Part shown: piece by piece, positions 20,310-30,344 of the stretch | Layout of the letters: every line of letters begins with the position of its first letter | Numbering within the stretch: position 1 is the first letter of the stretch | Source: Tenacibaculum ovolyticum DSM 18103 | Lineage (GTDB): Bacteria; Bacteroidota; Bacteroidia; Flavobacteriales; Flavobacteriaceae | Assembly (NCBI RefSeq): GCF_000430545.1 | Contig: NZ_AUMF01000009.1 | Location: 62,001-126,000 of the forward strand | Direction: 5' to 3' | Length of the DNA: 64,000 nucleotides | The notes under the pieces: generated by a model | Told to the model about the DNA's origin: nothing | Database searches by the model: none | Seen by the model: only the letters and a program-made list of their open reading frames with translations | Program-made: the position numbers and the translations under genes

Positions 20310-20831
20310 TTAACCGTTAAAAACTTTCTCTAAAGAAATACCTCTTTGCTTTGCAATAGTTGCTGCATTACGTAATTGTAATAAAGCATCAAAAGTTGCT
20401 TTAACTACGTTGTGAGGGTTTGATGATCCTTGAGATTTAGATAATACGTCTTTAATACCAACAGATTCAAGTACTGAACGTACTGCTCCACCGGCGATAA
20501 CTCCCGTACCATGTGAGGCTGGCTTGATAAATACTTTCGCACCACCAAACTTACCTTTTTGTTCGTGAGGTAAAGTTCCGTCTAAAATAGGAATACGTAC
20601 TAAACTTTTCTTAGCATCTTCTATTGCTTTAGCAATTGCAGAAGCTACATCTTTAGATTTTCCTAATCCATGACCTACAACTCCATTACCATCTCCAACT
20701 ATTACGATTGCAGAGAAACCAAATGCTCTACCCCCTTTAGTTACTTTGGTAACACGCTGTACACCTACTAATTTATCTACAAGCTCTAATCCGCTTGGTT
20801 TTACTCTTTCTACGTTTTTATATCCTAACAT
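20310..20831 (-). CDS. rpsE: 30S ribosomal protein S5
   Basis: 173 residues. The S5 N-terminal double-stranded-RNA-binding-like domain has [20 protein letters not shown] and [15 protein letters not shown], and the C-terminal domain has [19 protein letters not shown] and [12 protein letters not shown]. It contributes to decoding fidelity and mRNA entry. Confidence 0.98.
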   Translation of the reverse strand: MLGYKNVERVKPSGLELVDKLVGVQRVTKVTKGGRAFGFSAIVIVGDGNGVVGHGLGKSKDVASAIAKAIEDAKKSLVRIPILDGTLPHEQKGKFGGAKVFIKPASHGTGVIAGGAVRSVLESVGIKDVLSKSQGSSNPHNVVKATFDALLQLRNAATIAKQRGISLEKVFNG

Positions 20832-20842
20832 AATATAATTTC

Positions 20843-21193
20843 TTAAAATTTTAAACCAGCTTCTCTAGCAGCTTCAGCTAATACCTTTACTCTACCGTGA
20901 TATAAAAACCCATTTCTATCAAAAGAAACAGTTTCAACACCATTTTTAGTAGCTCTTTCAGCTATTGCTTTACCTACTGCAACTGCAGCTTCTGATTTAG
21001 AACCAGATGTAATTTCTTTATCTCTAGATGATGCAGATGCTAATGTTACACCAGCAACGTCATCAATTAATTGAGCATAGATTTCTTTATTACTTCTAAA
21101 AACTGATAACCTAGGTTTTGCAGCTGTTCCTGTAACTATTTTTCTAATTCTATACTTAATTCGTTGTCTTCTTTCAAGCTTTGATAATGCCAT
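20843..21193 (-). CDS. rplR: 50S ribosomal protein L18
   Basis: 116 residues, standard length. [15 protein letters not shown] start, then [29 protein letters not shown] and [26 protein letters not shown]. It binds 5S rRNA. Confidence 0.98.
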   Translation of the reverse strand: MALSKLERRQRIKYRIRKIVTGTAAKPRLSVFRSNKEIYAQLIDDVAGVTLASASSRDKEITSGSKSEAAVAVGKAIAERATKNGVETVSFDRNGFLYHGRVKVLAEAAREAGLKF

Positions 21194-21211
21194 AATAATT
21201 TCTCTTATTTA

Positions 21212-21757
21212 TTATGCAGATTTACCTGCTTTTCTTCTTAATACTTCACCTACAAACTTAATTCCTTTTCCTTTATATGGCTCTGGAGCACGGAAAGAAC
21301 GGATTTTAGCTGCAACTTGACCAACTAATTGCTTATCAAATGAAGATAACTTAATTATTGGGTTTTTACCTTTATCAGATACTGTTTCAACCTTTACTTC
21401 AGGAGCTAAGTTTAAAACAATGTTATGAGAGAAACCTAAAGCTAAATCTAATTTTTGCCCTTGATTAGATGCTCTATAACCTACACCCACTAATTCTAAT
21501 TCCTTAGTATAACCTTTAGAAACTCCTTCAATCATGTTATTGATTAAAGCACGATATAAACCGTGTGCTGCTCTATGATCTTTACTATCTGATGTTCTTT
21601 TAACTGTTAAAACACCATCTTCGATTTCTGCAGTAATTTCAGATTTTAACTCTTGAGTTAATTCTCCTAATTTACCTTTTACTGTAACCACATTTCCGTC
21701 TACTTTAACTTCAACACCTTGTGGTAATGCGATTGGATTTTTCCCTATTCTACTCAT
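21212..21757 (-). CDS. rplF: 50S ribosomal protein L6
   Basis: 181 residues, two repeated L6 domains. MSRIGKNPIALPQGVEV start; the C-terminal signature PEPYKGKGIKF is near the end. Located near the factor-binding site of the 50S subunit. Gene order rpsH-rplF-rplR is standard. Confidence 0.98.
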   Translation of the reverse strand: MSRIGKNPIALPQGVEVKVDGNVVTVKGKLGELTQELKSEITAEIEDGVLTVKRTSDSKDHRAAHGLYRALINNMIEGVSKGYTKELELVGVGYRASNQGQKLDLALGFSHNIVLNLAPEVKVETVSDKGKNPIIKLSSFDKQLVGQVAAKIRSFRAPEPYKGKGIKFVGEVLRRKAGKSA

Positions 21758-21769
21758 TGTACAAAGTGA

Positions 21770-22168
21770 TTAATAAACGTAACATAATACTTCACCACCA
21801 ACGTTTTCTTGTTTAGCTTTCTTGTTTGTCATTACACCTTTAGATGTAGAAACAATAGCAATACCTAAACCGTTTAATACTCTTGGCATCTCTTTAGAGC
21901 CAACGTATTTACGTAAACCTGGTGTTGAAATTCTTTGAATCTTTCTGATTACTGATTCTTTCGTGTCTCTGTCGTATTTTAAAGCTATCTTGATTGTTCC
22001 TTGAACTTTATCGTCATTGAACTGATAACTTAAAACATAACCTTGATCGAACAAAATTTTCGTCATTTCCTTCTTCAGTTTTGAAGCAGGAATCTCAACT
22101 ACTCGGTGATTTGCTGCAATAGCATTTCTCACTCGAGTAAGAAAATCCGCAATTGGATCTGTATACAT
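21770..22168 (-). CDS. rpsH: 30S ribosomal protein S8
   Basis: 132 residues. YTDPIADFLTRVRNA start, PASKLKKEMTKIL, and the C-terminal STSKGVMTNKKAKQENVGGEVLCYVY that binds 16S helix 21. In most bacteria it follows rpsN directly; here a lipoprotein gene and about 1.7 kb separate them. It therefore becomes the first gene of a transcription unit, with its own promoter candidate at 22347. Confidence 0.98.
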   Translation of the reverse strand: MYTDPIADFLTRVRNAIAANHRVVEIPASKLKKEMTKILFDQGYVLSYQFNDDKVQGTIKIALKYDRDTKESVIRKIQRISTPGLRKYVGSKEMPRVLNGLGIAIVSTSKGVMTNKKAKQENVGGEVLCYVY

Positions 22169-22450
22169 AATTAATTAAATTTCGGTTTTGGTTTTCAATA
22201 ATTCTTATTCCACTATGAAAATCGTAATTAATGAACCTGAAACCAGTTAATATTCATTTTTTGCTTTTTCTGATAAATCTCATAGGCATTATACTATTTA
22301 CTAGTATTTACCCACAAGGCATAATTTACCCCATAAAAACAGAATGCAAATATACATAAACTTTTGTAAAATAAAACCTTTTTAAGACTTATCATTTTGA
22401 GTCTTAAATTATTGGCTCTTTTAAGTCTTATTTTCATAATTTTATATATA
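22169..22450 (-). other. Leader region of the split rpsH unit
   Basis: About 380 bases without a gene lie between rpsH and the lipoprotein gene. They hold, in minus-strand order, the lipoprotein terminator, a TATATTTG box and a leader of about 170 bases before the rpsH start. The leader is A/T-rich with no obvious long stem. In E. coli S8 represses its own operon through an mRNA site, but I cannot identify such a site here. Confidence 0.4.
22347..22354 (-). promoter_or_regulatory. Candidate -7 box for the rpsH-rplQ unit
   Basis: Minus strand TATATTTG, an exact TANNTTTG match, about 180 bases before rpsH and downstream of the lipoprotein terminator. The -33 position carries a T-rich sequence (GTTTTA) and not TTTG. 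Some promoter is needed here if the terminators on either side of the lipoprotein gene work. Confidence 0.55.
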
Positions 22451-22480
22451 AAAAAAACAGGTAATTAAAATCACCTGTTT
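22451..22480 (-). terminator. Terminator after the inserted lipoprotein gene
   Basis: AAACAGGT / ACCTGTTT stem (8 bp, with ATT/AAT able to extend it) followed on the minus strand by seven T residues. It lies 70 bases after the lipoprotein stop. Confidence 0.75.
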
Positions 22481-22549
22481 CTTTTTAAATACTTTTAAAT
22501 CTACTTTATATCTAAGAATATATGATTTTTGAATATTATTATAATTTTA

Positions 22550-23740
22550 TTATTTTAGTTTTTCTGAAATGTATACAGCTTTATTAGCATCATAATACTC
22601 ATAAGGTACCCCATAAAAAGTCGCCCAACATTTATTGTTCTGGTCAATGGTATAAATATAAGGTGTAAACCTAGGTAATTTTTGGTTCCCATTTTCATCA
22701 CAAATATATCTTCTCTCTTCTTCATGACCAATAACAACATTAAATTTTTTTGTTCTAATTTTATTAGCGACTTCAGTTACTGTGCTTCCTTTAACTAAAA
22801 AAGCTCGATCTACAACATATTTTGTTTTTATTTTTAATAAGGCAAGGCTAGGTGATTTTAAACCTATATTCGCACCTAATAATGTTTTATATTGAGTATT
22901 ATCATTATATACTTTTCTCCCTATTGCATTATTGTGGTAATCCATTTCATGCGCATCTTCTTTATTATCTGTACTACATAACTCCCAAGCATCTGTAACT
23001 GCTTTAGCATACGCTAACTTAGGCGACTTAGATGAAACAGTAAGGTAATTATTACACAAAAGCGCACTCCAAAGAATATGTCTATAAGCATCTAGCTTAG
23101 TGTCTGACTCATCTAAACTTGAAAAAACTTGCTTTGCAATATTCTTAGCTATAGCCGCTTTTTTAAATGCATATAATGCCATAGCTTTTGACCCTAAATC
23201 ACCTCCATAATTTTTAAAAACACCATGCTTTTTATTAATACAATTAACTTGCTCATTACCATAGTCAGCACCTTTATAAGACTGACTACTTCCCCTTTGT
23301 TTTTTATCCAATAACCTGATGTAAACTAAATAGTCCAAGCTTTTATAATAATAATTTTCAATGATAGTTATATTCTCATCAATTTCTTCAGTAGACAATG
23401 TTGGAAAATCATTCATTAAAAATTTTCTTTTATCATCAGCTATACTTTTATCTGTAATAAAAGGAAATTTTACTAGTTCTTCTTTAACAGCCAACGCTAT
23501 TTCGTCTAAGCTAAATTCATCAAAACTTATCGGTTGCTCTTTTCTTTTTAATTCTGTTGTCTTTTTATAATCTACAATTGGTGTATTTAACCTGTTTAAT
23601 ACGGGTAATCCTTTATAAGTTGACAAGTTTTCACTTATACTTTGTTTCTCTTCATTTTCATTAGAAACTAAGGTTTCTTTATCTGAACAATTAAATAATA
23701 ATAAAATAATTGGTAGCAATAAATAATTAATTTTTCTCAT
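22550..23740 (-). CDS. Lipoprotein with DUF6973-like domain, inserted in the spc operon
   Basis: 396 residues. The N-terminus has a lipoprotein signal (INYLLLPIILLLFNC, Cys18 followed by SDKE). Residues about 210-275 hold a conserved-looking block, DAYRHILWSALLCNNY then HEMDYHNNAIGRKVYND; the D-x2-RH-x2-W and MDxHNNxxGR patterns match what I remember of the DUF6973 family. The His/Asp/Asn spacing hints at a metal site or hydrolase-like fold, but no activity is known to me. The N-terminal half is Glu/Lys-rich. It has its own promoter and terminators on both sides and sits between rpsN and rpsH, an unusual place for a non-ribosomal gene. Confidence 0.7.
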   Translation of the reverse strand: MRKINYLLLPIILLLFNCSDKETLVSNENEEKQSISENLSTYKGLPVLNRLNTPIVDYKKTTELKRKEQPISFDEFSLDEIALAVKEELVKFPFITDKSIADDKRKFLMNDFPTLSTEEIDENITIIENYYYKSLDYLVYIRLLDKKQRGSSQSYKGADYGNEQVNCINKKHGVFKNYGGDLGSKAMALYAFKKAAIAKNIAKQVFSSLDESDTKLDAYRHILWSALLCNNYLTVSSKSPKLAYAKAVTDAWELCSTDNKEDAHEMDYHNNAIGRKVYNDNTQYKTLLGANIGLKSPSLALLKIKTKYVVDRAFLVKGSTVTEVANKIRTKKFNVVIGHEEERRYICDENGNQKLPRFTPYIYTIDQNNKCWATFYGVPYEYYDANKAVYISEKLK

Positions 23741-23776
23741 AGTAATATAATTTAATAATTAGCATTTTTAAAACGG

Positions 23777-23805
23777 CAAAAATAAAAAAAAGGTTCATAC
23801 CACAA
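23777..23805 (-). promoter_or_regulatory. Promoter of the inserted lipoprotein gene, inside the rpsN terminator
   Basis: Minus strand TATTTTTG (23777-23784) with TTG (23803-23805) 18 bases upstream. The -33 element falls in the loop of the rpsN terminator hairpin and the -7 box follows its T-run, 36 bases before the lipoprotein start. Confidence 0.6.
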
Positions 23806-23821
23806 TGGGTATAAACCTTTT
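23785..23821 (-). terminator. Terminator after rpsN
   Basis: AAAGGTT-ATACC / GGTAT-AACCTTT stem with one mismatch and a short loop, T-run on the minus strand, 25 bases after the rpsN stop. It ends the S10-side ribosomal transcript ahead of the inserted lipoprotein gene. Confidence 0.8.
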
Positions 23822-23845
23822 TTTAAAAATAAAACTAGTTTTTGT

Positions 23846-24115
23846 TTACCAACTAGCTTTCTTAACTCCTGGAATTAATCCTTGGTTAGCCATTTCACGG
23901 AAAGTAACACGTGAAACACCGAACTGACGCATATATCCTTTCGGACGACCTGTTAATTTACAACGATTGTGCATTCTAACTGGTGATGCATTTTTAGGTA
24001 ACTTTTGTAACGCTTCGTAGTCTCCAGCTTCTTTTAAAGCTTTTCTCTTTTCAGCATACTTAGCAACCGTTTTAGCTCTTTTGCGCTCACGCGCTTTCAT
24101 TGATTCTTTAGCCAT
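23846..24115 (-). CDS. rpsN: 30S ribosomal protein S14
   Basis: 89 residues, the C-minus type (one cysteine, no CxxC pairs). [17 protein letters not shown] start and the universal end [19 protein letters not shown] and [17 protein letters not shown]. It follows rplE by 3 bases. Downstream, the expected rpsH is displaced. Confidence 0.98.
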   Translation of the reverse strand: MAKESMKARERKRAKTVAKYAEKRKALKEAGDYEALQKLPKNASPVRMHNRCKLTGRPKGYMRQFGVSRVTFREMANQGLIPGVKKASW

Positions 24116-24118
24116 CTT

Positions 24119-24670
24119 TTAGTTCTTTTTAAATGGTAAACCTAATTCTCCTAATAATGATTTAGCTTCTTTATCAGTGTTTGCAGATGTTACAAAAGTA
24201 ATATCCATACCACTAATTTTTTTAACTTGATCAATATTAATTTCAGGGTAGATGATTTGTTCAGTAATTCCTAAGTTATAATTACCTCTACCATCAAAAC
24301 CGTTCGCTTTAATTCCGTTAAAATCTCTTACACGTGGTAAAGAAGCTGTAACTAATCTGTCTAAAAACTCGTACATTTTAACTCCTCTTAACGTAACCTT
24401 CACACCAATTGGCATTCCTTTACGTAATTTAAAGTTTGCAACATCTTTCTTAGATATAGTTGAAACTGCTTTTTGACCTGTAATAGTAGTTAACTCGTCA
24501 ATAGCGTATTCTATTAATTTCTTATCTGCTATAGCTGCACCAACACCTTTACTTACAACAATCTTTTGTAATTTAGGTACTTGCATTACATTACTATAAC
24601 CGAACTCATCAGTAAGAGCTTTGATAACTCTGCTCTTGTACTCCTCTTTTAATCTTGGTACGTAACTCAT
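24119..24670 (-). CDS. rplE: 50S ribosomal protein L5
   Basis: 183 residues. [14 protein letters not shown] start, [27 protein letters not shown], the P-site loop, and [11 protein letters not shown] near the end. It binds 5S rRNA and P-site tRNA. It follows rplX by 2 bases. Confidence 0.98.
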   Translation of the reverse strand: MSYVPRLKEEYKSRVIKALTDEFGYSNVMQVPKLQKIVVSKGVGAAIADKKLIEYAIDELTTITGQKAVSTISKKDVANFKLRKGMPIGVKVTLRGVKMYEFLDRLVTASLPRVRDFNGIKANGFDGRGNYNLGITEQIIYPEINIDQVKKISGMDITFVTSANTDKEAKSLLGELGLPFKKN

Positions 24671-24672
24671 TG

Positions 24673-24981
24673 CTATATTGCTTTATCTGATTTTTTTGAA
24701 AATCTAATTTTCTTATCTCCTTCTACTTTATAACCAACTTTTACTGCTTCACCGTTTTCGATTAATGCAAGGTTAGATATATGTAATGAAGCTTCTTTCT
24801 TTACAATTCCTCCTTGAGGATTAGCAGCACTTGGTTTAGTGTGTTTAGACACCATATTAACACCTTCTACTAATACTCTATCTTTATCCTTAAAGATTTG
24901 TAAAACCTTCCCTTCCGATCCTTTGTGATCTCCTGCCAATACTTTAACAGTATCTCCTGATTTTATTTTGAACTTCTTCAT
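24673..24981 (-). CDS. rplX: 50S ribosomal protein L24
   Basis: 102 residues with the N-terminal KOW motif ([24 protein letters not shown]) and the [24 protein letters not shown] segment. It starts 50S assembly and lies between rplN and rplE. Confidence 0.98.
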   Translation of the reverse strand: MKKFKIKSGDTVKVLAGDHKGSEGKVLQIFKDKDRVLVEGVNMVSKHTKPSAANPQGGIVKKEASLHISNLALIENGEAVKVGYKVEGDKKIRFSKKSDKAI

Positions 24982-24993
24982 CTTAATGTCGAT

Positions 24994-25362
24994 TTAAAGC
25001 ACTTCAGGTGCTAATGATACTATCTTCATAAATTGCTTATCACGTAATTCACGGGCAACAGGACCAAATACACGTGTTCCTCTCATTTCCTCTGTAGGAT
25101 TTAAAAGTACACAAGCATTATCATCAAATCTGATATATGATCCGTCTTTACGTCTAATTTCCTTTTTAGTACGAACAACAACTGCACGAGATACTTGACC
25201 TTTTTTTACACTTCCGTTTGGAGTTGCAGACTTTACAGTTACTACAATTTTATCTCCAACGCTAGCATAACGCTTTCTTGTTCCTCCTAAAACTCTTATC
25301 ACTAAAACTTCTTTTGCTCCAGTGTTATCTGCGACTCTTAATCTTGATTCTGTCTGTAACAT
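24994..25362 (-). CDS. rplN: 50S ribosomal protein L14
   Basis: 122 residues. [20 protein letters not shown] start, then [33 protein letters not shown] and [15 protein letters not shown]. It makes an intersubunit bridge. It starts one base after the rpsQ stop. Confidence 0.98.
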   Translation of the reverse strand: MLQTESRLRVADNTGAKEVLVIRVLGGTRKRYASVGDKIVVTVKSATPNGSVKKGQVSRAVVVRTKKEIRRKDGSYIRFDDNACVLLNPTEEMRGTRVFGPVARELRDKQFMKIVSLAPEVL

Positions 25363-25363
25363 A

Positions 25364-25621
25364 TTATTTAGCTCTTTCTAGGATTTCTACTAATCTCCAA
25401 CGTTTAGATTTACTCATAGGACGTGTTTCCATTATCCTTACAGTATCACCTTCGTTGCAATCGTTATTCTCGTCATGTGCAACGTACTTTTTCGTTTTTA
25501 ATACGAATTTACCGTACATTGGGTGCTTGGTTCTTTTTACCTCATTAACAACAATAGATTTCTCCATTTTGTTACTAGATACTACACCTATTCTCTCTTT
25601 TCTAAGATTTCTTTTTTCCAT
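25364..25621 (-). CDS. rpsQ: 30S ribosomal protein S17
   Basis: 85 residues, OB fold. [20 protein letters not shown] start and the conserved HPMYGKFV and [20 protein letters not shown]. It binds 16S rRNA early in assembly. Confidence 0.98.
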   Translation of the reverse strand: MEKRNLRKERIGVVSSNKMEKSIVVNEVKRTKHPMYGKFVLKTKKYVAHDENNDCNEGDTVRIMETRPMSKSKRWRLVEILERAK

Positions 25622-25639
25622 CTTTAAAACTGACTAGAA

Positions 25640-25831
25640 TTATTGTAATTCTCTTTTAGTTAACTCTGTAGCAATTCTTGCTACAGTTTTTCTTAAGCTT
25701 TTAATCTGCATTGGGTTTTCCAATGGAGTTATGGCGTGAGCCATCTTAAGATCCGTATAATTTTTCTTTAACGTCACTAACCTTCCTTGTAAGTCAGTAG
25801 TTGTTAATTCTTTAATTTCTGATTGTTTCAT
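25640..25831 (-). CDS. rpmC: 50S ribosomal protein L29
   Basis: 63 residues, two-helix hairpin (KQSEIKELTTTDLQGRL, NPMQIKSLRKTVARIATEL). It sits at the exit of the nascent-peptide tunnel. Standard order rplP-rpmC-rpsQ. Confidence 0.97.
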   Translation of the reverse strand: MKQSEIKELTTTDLQGRLVTLKKNYTDLKMAHAITPLENPMQIKSLRKTVARIATELTKRELQ

Positions 25832-25842
25832 TGTATATAGAA

Positions 25843-26274
25843 TTAAGCGTTAAAATCAAAATCTCTTGCAATAACAAACTTCGTTTTTACTGGAAGTTTT
25901 TGTGCTGCTAAACGTAAAGCTTCTTTTGCAACATCCATTGGTACTCCACCAACTTCAAACAAAATTCTTCCTGGTTTAATAACTGACACGAAATGATCAG
26001 GTGCACCTTTACCTTTACCCATACGTACTTCTAATGGCTTCTTTGTAATAGGCTTGTCTGGAAATATCTTAATCCAAAGCTGACCTTCTCTTTTCATATG
26101 ACGAGTTGCCGCAATACGAGCTGCCTCTATTTGACGAGAAGTTAGTAAGTTCTGATCTAATGATTTGATACCAAACATTCCGTTAGAAAGTTGAGCACCT
26201 CTACCAGAGTTACCTTTCATATTTCCTTTCGCCTTCTGTACCTTACGGTATTTTACTCTTTTTGGCTGTAACAT
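25843..26274 (-). CDS. rplP: 50S ribosomal protein L16
   Basis: 143 residues. [16 protein letters not shown] start, [19 protein letters not shown], the loop [19 protein letters not shown] near the peptidyl-transferase centre, and [18 protein letters not shown]. Confidence 0.98.
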   Translation of the reverse strand: MLQPKRVKYRKVQKAKGNMKGNSGRGAQLSNGMFGIKSLDQNLLTSRQIEAARIAATRHMKREGQLWIKIFPDKPITKKPLEVRMGKGKGAPDHFVSVIKPGRILFEVGGVPMDVAKEALRLAAQKLPVKTKFVIARDFDFNA

Positions 26275-26296
26275 TTTTAATTTCTAATTTTAAAAA

Positions 26297-27022
26297 TTAT
26301 TTTCTTCTGCGAGGTTGTTGTGGACGTTTATTACCACCACCTTTATTAGCACCACCTTTTTGTTTAGATAATCCTACTAATGGAGATAATTCGCGTTTTC
26401 CATAAACCTCACCTTTCATGATCCATACCTTAATACCTAATCTTCCGTATTGTGTATGTGCCTCAACAAGTGCGTAATCAATGTCTGCTCTAAAAGTAGA
26501 AAGAGGAATTCTTCCTTCTTTATAATGCTCAGAACGTGCCATTTCAGCTCCATTTAAACGACCAGAAATTTGAATTTTAATTCCTTCTGAATTCATTCTC
26601 ATTGCAGCAGTAATAGCCATTTTAGTAGCTCTCTTGTAAGAAATTCTATTTTCAATTTGACGTGCAACACTTGCTGCAACTAACTTAGCATCTAATTCTG
26701 GACGCTTAATTTCAAAAATGTTAATTTGAACTTCTTTTCCTGTAATTTTCTTAAGCTCTTCTTTTAACTTGTCTACCTCTTGACCTCCTTTACCAATAAT
26801 GATACCTGGACGTGCAGTAGTGATAGTAACGGTTACAAGTTTAAGTGTGCGCTCAATAATTACTCTTGATACACTTGCTTTAAATAATCTAGCATTAATA
26901 TACTTTCTTATTTTGTCATCTTCAGCTAATTTATCTCCGTAGTCATTTCCACCATACCAGTTAGATTCCCATCCTCTGATAATTCCTAAACGATTTCCTA
27001 TTGGATTTGTTTTTTGTCCCAT
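26297..27022 (-). CDS. rpsC: 30S ribosomal protein S3
   Basis: 241 residues. [14 protein letters not shown] start, the type-2 KH domain with GXXG motif ([10 protein letters not shown]), and the C-terminal domain with [18 protein letters not shown] and [16 protein letters not shown]. The final 25 residues are Gly/Lys/Arg-rich. It is part of the mRNA entry channel. Confidence 0.98.
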   Translation of the reverse strand: MGQKTNPIGNRLGIIRGWESNWYGGNDYGDKLAEDDKIRKYINARLFKASVSRVIIERTLKLVTVTITTARPGIIIGKGGQEVDKLKEELKKITGKEVQINIFEIKRPELDAKLVAASVARQIENRISYKRATKMAITAAMRMNSEGIKIQISGRLNGAEMARSEHYKEGRIPLSTFRADIDYALVEAHTQYGRLGIKVWIMKGEVYGKRELSPLVGLSKQKGGANKGGGNKRPQQPRRRK

Positions 27023-27033
27023 TTCTACTTTGA

Positions 27034-27438
27034 TTAATTACTTTTATTTTTAGCTCCTAACTCTAAAGTAACGTGATTAGAACGCTTACGAATTCTATGT
27101 GCACGACCTTGTGGAGCTGGTCTTAACCTTTTTAACATACCTGCGCTATCTACACAAATTGTTTTAACAAATAATCCAGCATCTTCGATACTAGCATCTT
27201 CATTCTTAGCTTGCCAGTTTGCAATTGCAGACATTAACAATTTCTCTAAGTTTCTTGATGCTTCTTTTGGACTAAATTTTAAAATTTGTAAAGCTTTTTC
27301 AACCTCTACTCCTCTTACTAAATCTGCTACCAAGCGCATTTTTCTCGGTGATGTAGGACAATTAGTTATTTTAGCAAAAGCTCTTGACTTTCTTGCTTCT
27401 TTTAACTGTAATGCCATGTTATGTTTACGACTTCCCAT
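27034..27438 (-). CDS. rplV: 50S ribosomal protein L22
   Basis: 134 residues, longer than the 110 of E. coli because of about 20 extra N-terminal residues ([19 protein letters not shown]). The core is standard: [21 protein letters not shown] and the tunnel loop [19 protein letters not shown]. An internal ATG eight codons in is an alternative start. Confidence 0.97.
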   Translation of the reverse strand: MGSRKHNMALQLKEARKSRAFAKITNCPTSPRKMRLVADLVRGVEVEKALQILKFSPKEASRNLEKLLMSAIANWQAKNEDASIEDAGLFVKTICVDSAGMLKRLRPAPQGRAHRIRKRSNHVTLELGAKNKSN

Positions 27439-27447
27439 AATTTCCTA

Positions 27448-27726
27448 CTATTTTTTTCCTTTATTTTTTGCACCAGCGTGCCCTCTAAAAGAACGTGTTG
27501 GTGAAAATTCGCCTAATTTATGACCTACCATGTTTTCTGTAACGTAAACTGGTACAAACTGACGTCCATTATGAACAGCAATTGTTTGCCCTACGAAATC
27601 TGGAGTAATCATACTTGCTCTTGACCAAGTTTTGATAACTGATTTACTCTCAGTTTCAACGTTAGTTAACACTTTTTTCTCTAATTTATAGTGAACGAAA
27701 GGTCCTTTTTTTAATGATCTTGCCAT
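27448..27726 (-). CDS. rpsS: 30S ribosomal protein S19
   Basis: 92 residues, standard length. [19 protein letters not shown] start, [22 protein letters not shown] and the C-terminal [18 protein letters not shown]. It lies in the 30S head, between rplB (3-base gap) and rplV. Confidence 0.98.
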   Translation of the reverse strand: MARSLKKGPFVHYKLEKKVLTNVETESKSVIKTWSRASMITPDFVGQTIAVHNGRQFVPVYVTENMVGHKLGEFSPTRSFRGHAGAKNKGKK

Positions 27727-27729
27727 GGT

Positions 27730-28554
27730 TTATTTCTTTCTACGTTCTATAATATACTTATTACTAGCTTTAGTTTTAGATCTAGTCTTAAACCCTTTAG
27801 CTGGAATACCGTTTCTTGATCTTGGATGTCCTCCTGAAGAACGTCCTTCACCACCACCCATTGGGTGATCAACTGGATTCATACGAACAGCATTAGTTCT
27901 TGGTCTCTTACCTAACCATCTAGATCTACCTGCTTTACCAGAAACTAGTAATTGGTGATCTGAATTAGATACTACTCCAATAGTTGCCATACAAGTCAAC
28001 AAAATTAATCTTGTTTCACCTGATGGTAACTTTACCGTTGCATATTTACCATCTCTTGCCATTAATTGAGCAAATGAACCTGCAGAACGAGCCATAACAG
28101 CTCCTTGACCTGGGTGTAACTCAATACAAGAAATAGTAGTTCCTAAAGGAATTTCGCTTAAGTACATAGCATTTCCAATTTCTGGAGCTAAGTTCTTACC
28201 TGAAACGATTACCTGACCTACTGTTAAACCGTTTTGTGCAATTACATAACGCTTTTCACCATCAGCATAACTAAGTAAAGCAATAAATGCAGTACGATTC
28301 GGATCGTACTCTATAGTTTTAACTGTTGCAGGGATACCTTGTTTATCTCTTTTAAAATCGATAATACGGTATTTTTGTTTATGACCTCCACCGATGTTAC
28401 GTGTAGTCATTCTACCCTGATTGTTTCGACCTCCAGATCGTTTTTTCGGAGCAAGTAAACTTTTCTCCGGCTTATCAGTTGTTATGGTGTCGAACCCATT
28501 TACAACTCTAAAACGCTGACCTGGTGTTATTGGTTTTAATTTTCTAACTGACAT
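27730..28554 (-). CDS. rplB: 50S ribosomal protein L2
   Basis: 274 residues. [11 protein letters not shown] start, [20 protein letters not shown], and the peptidyl-transferase-centre loop [19 protein letters not shown] with the essential His. Standard length and position. Confidence 0.98.
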   Translation of the reverse strand: MSVRKLKPITPGQRFRVVNGFDTITTDKPEKSLLAPKKRSGGRNNQGRMTTRNIGGGHKQKYRIIDFKRDKQGIPATVKTIEYDPNRTAFIALLSYADGEKRYVIAQNGLTVGQVIVSGKNLAPEIGNAMYLSEIPLGTTISCIELHPGQGAVMARSAGSFAQLMARDGKYATVKLPSGETRLILLTCMATIGVVSNSDHQLLVSGKAGRSRWLGKRPRTNAVRMNPVDHPMGGGEGRSSGGHPRSRNGIPAKGFKTRSKTKASNKYIIERRKK

Positions 28555-28565
28555 TTTGTCTTTTC

Positions 28566-28856
28566 TTAAAGATTGTTATAAAAATCAATAGTTTCTCCTT
28601 CAGATACCTGAACGATAGCTTTTTTGTATCCACTTGTTATTCCAGTAACTAAACCTTTCTTAGTGTGTTTAGTTTTTCTTTTAAGAGGATAATTCATTGT
28701 CTTAACAGACTTTATTGCTACACCATAAGCCGCTTCAACAGCACTTCTGATTTCCAATTTATTTGCCTGACTGTTTACAACAAATGCATAACGATTATTA
28801 ACTTCGCTATCGTTTGTTGCTTTTTCCGTAATAATAGGTTTTATTAAAATGCTCAT
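28566..28856 (-). CDS. rplW: 50S ribosomal protein L23
   Basis: 96 residues. [13 protein letters not shown] start, then [30 protein letters not shown]. It sits at the tunnel exit and docks trigger factor and SRP. Confidence 0.97.
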   Translation of the reverse strand: MSILIKPIITEKATNDSEVNNRYAFVVNSQANKLEIRSAVEAAYGVAIKSVKTMNYPLKRKTKHTKKGLVTGITSGYKKAIVQVSEGETIDFYNNL

Positions 28857-28864
28857 TTCTATGC

Positions 28865-29494
28865 CTATTTACTTAAGTTAGATTGAATTCCTTCTAAAGT
28901 GCTTTCAGAAATAATTACTTTATTAGCGTTTAAAACACTATATGTATTAATTCCTGTAGCATTTACTACTTTAGTTCCTTTTAAATTACGAGATGATAAG
29001 TAAACATTATTACTTTCTTCTCCTAAAACAAATAAAGACTTCTTAGAGTCTAATTCTAAAGCTTTTAAAACATTGATAAATTCTTTAGTTTTTGGAGACT
29101 CAAAATTAAAGTCTTCAACGATTACTAAATTACTATCTTTTGCTTGAATACTTAAAGCTGACTTACGTGCTAAACGCTTTAAGTTCTTATTTAACTTGAA
29201 AGAATAACTTCTTGGTCTTGGTCCAAACATACGTCCACCTCCTCTGAAAACTCCAGATTTAATAGATCCTGCACGTGCTGTACCAGTTCCTTTTTGTTTC
29301 TTAATCTTTCTTGTACTTCCAGTAATCTCAGCTCTTTCTTTAGCTTTGTGAGTTCCTTGTCTTTGATTAGCCAAGTACTGCTTAACATCTAAATAAATTG
29401 CATGATCATTTGGTTCAATACCGAATACCTCGTTAGAAAGTTCAACTTTTCTACCGGTATCTTTTCCTGTAATATCTAAAACTGCTACTTTCAT
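28865..29494 (-). CDS. rplD: 50S ribosomal protein L4
   Basis: 209 residues. The Arg/Gly-rich tunnel loop is clear ([33 protein letters not shown]), with the globular domain around it. Its start shares one base with the rplC stop. In E. coli L4 is the autoregulator of the S10 operon by attenuation, of interest given the terminator in the leader of this unit. Confidence 0.97.
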   Translation of the reverse strand: MKVAVLDITGKDTGRKVELSNEVFGIEPNDHAIYLDVKQYLANQRQGTHKAKERAEITGSTRKIKKQKGTGTARAGSIKSGVFRGGGRMFGPRPRSYSFKLNKNLKRLARKSALSIQAKDSNLVIVEDFNFESPKTKEFINVLKALELDSKKSLFVLGEESNNVYLSSRNLKGTKVVNATGINTYSVLNANKVIISESTLEGIQSNLSK

Positions 29495-30111
29495 TATTTT
29501 TCGATAGTTACAAAAGTATTTTTGTGACCAGGAATTGCTCCTTTTACTACGATAAGATTCTTATCAGCAACCACTTTTAATACTTTTAAATTCTGAACTT
29601 TTACTTTGTCTCCACCCATACGACCTGCCATGCGCATTCCTTTGAATACTCTTGCAGGATAAGATGCAGCACCAATCGAACCTGGGGCTCTTAAACGGTT
29701 ATGTTGACCGTGAGTTGCTTGACCAACACCGGCAAACCCATGACGTTTAACAACACCTTGAAATCCTTTACCTTTAGAAACTCCAGAAACATCTACGAAT
29801 TCTCCTTCAGTAAAGTGCTCAACAGTAATTGAATCACCTAATTTATACTCTCCTTCAAACCCTTGAAATTCAATAACTTTTTTCTTAGCAGATGTACCAG
29901 CTTTTTTAAAGTGTCCATCTAAAGCTTTATTAGAGCTTTTTGCTTTTTTGTCATCGAAACCAAGTTGTAACGCACTATAGCCGTCAACCTCTTCGGTTCT
30001 GACTTGGGTAACCACGCATGGCCCTGCTTCGATAACAGTACAAGGAATATTCTTCCCGTTCTCATCGAATAAGCTGGTCATACCTACTTTTCTACCTATT
30101 AACCCAGACAT
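29494..30111 (-). CDS. rplC: 50S ribosomal protein L3
   Basis: 205 residues. [19 protein letters not shown] start, the long loop [19 protein letters not shown] reaching the peptidyl-transferase centre, and [18 protein letters not shown]. It is the first gene of the S10-type unit here, after a leader of about 225 bases. Confidence 0.98.
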   Translation of the reverse strand: MSGLIGRKVGMTSLFDENGKNIPCTVIEAGPCVVTQVRTEEVDGYSALQLGFDDKKAKSSNKALDGHFKKAGTSAKKKVIEFQGFEGEYKLGDSITVEHFTEGEFVDVSGVSKGKGFQGVVKRHGFAGVGQATHGQHNRLRAPGSIGAASYPARVFKGMRMAGRMGGDKVKVQNLKVLKVVADKNLIVVKGAIPGHKNTFVTIEK

Positions 30112-30213
30112 ATTTGTTAATTTTAAGACGATAGATTATTTTTTATCCAGCGCGTCTATTAATAATAAATTGTTTGAAACAAATGTTTCAGTTTACTACC
30201 TTAAGTTTTCACA

Positions 30214-30244
30214 TAAAAAAAGAGCGAAAAACATCTCCACTCTT
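30214..30244 (-). terminator. Attenuator-like terminator in the rplC leader
   Basis: On the minus strand AAGAGTG and CGCTCTT form a 7-bp stem with an 11-base loop followed by seven T residues. It lies about 100 bases before the rplC start and about 95 bases after the predicted transcription start, so it is inside the leader of an operon that must be expressed. That position fits attenuation control. Confidence 0.65.
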
Positions 30245-30338
30245 GAATTTGTTTTTACCATTTTTCCCTTGCGAAACCCTCAGGACATGTTAAATTCTGA
30301 TTAAAATCAGAGTTTTTACACCACGAAACCTAAATTTC
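30245..30338 (-). promoter_or_regulatory. 5' part of the rplC-operon leader RNA
   Basis: Between the predicted start and the attenuator-like hairpin, the minus strand can fold CGAAA/TTTCG (30324-30339) and TCTGATTAAAATCAGA (30297-30312). It then has an unpaired stretch containing CATGTCCTGAGGGTTTCGCA. It is a candidate regulatory leader; the ligand or protein is unknown. Confidence 0.4.
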
Positions 30339-30344
30339 GGTGTG

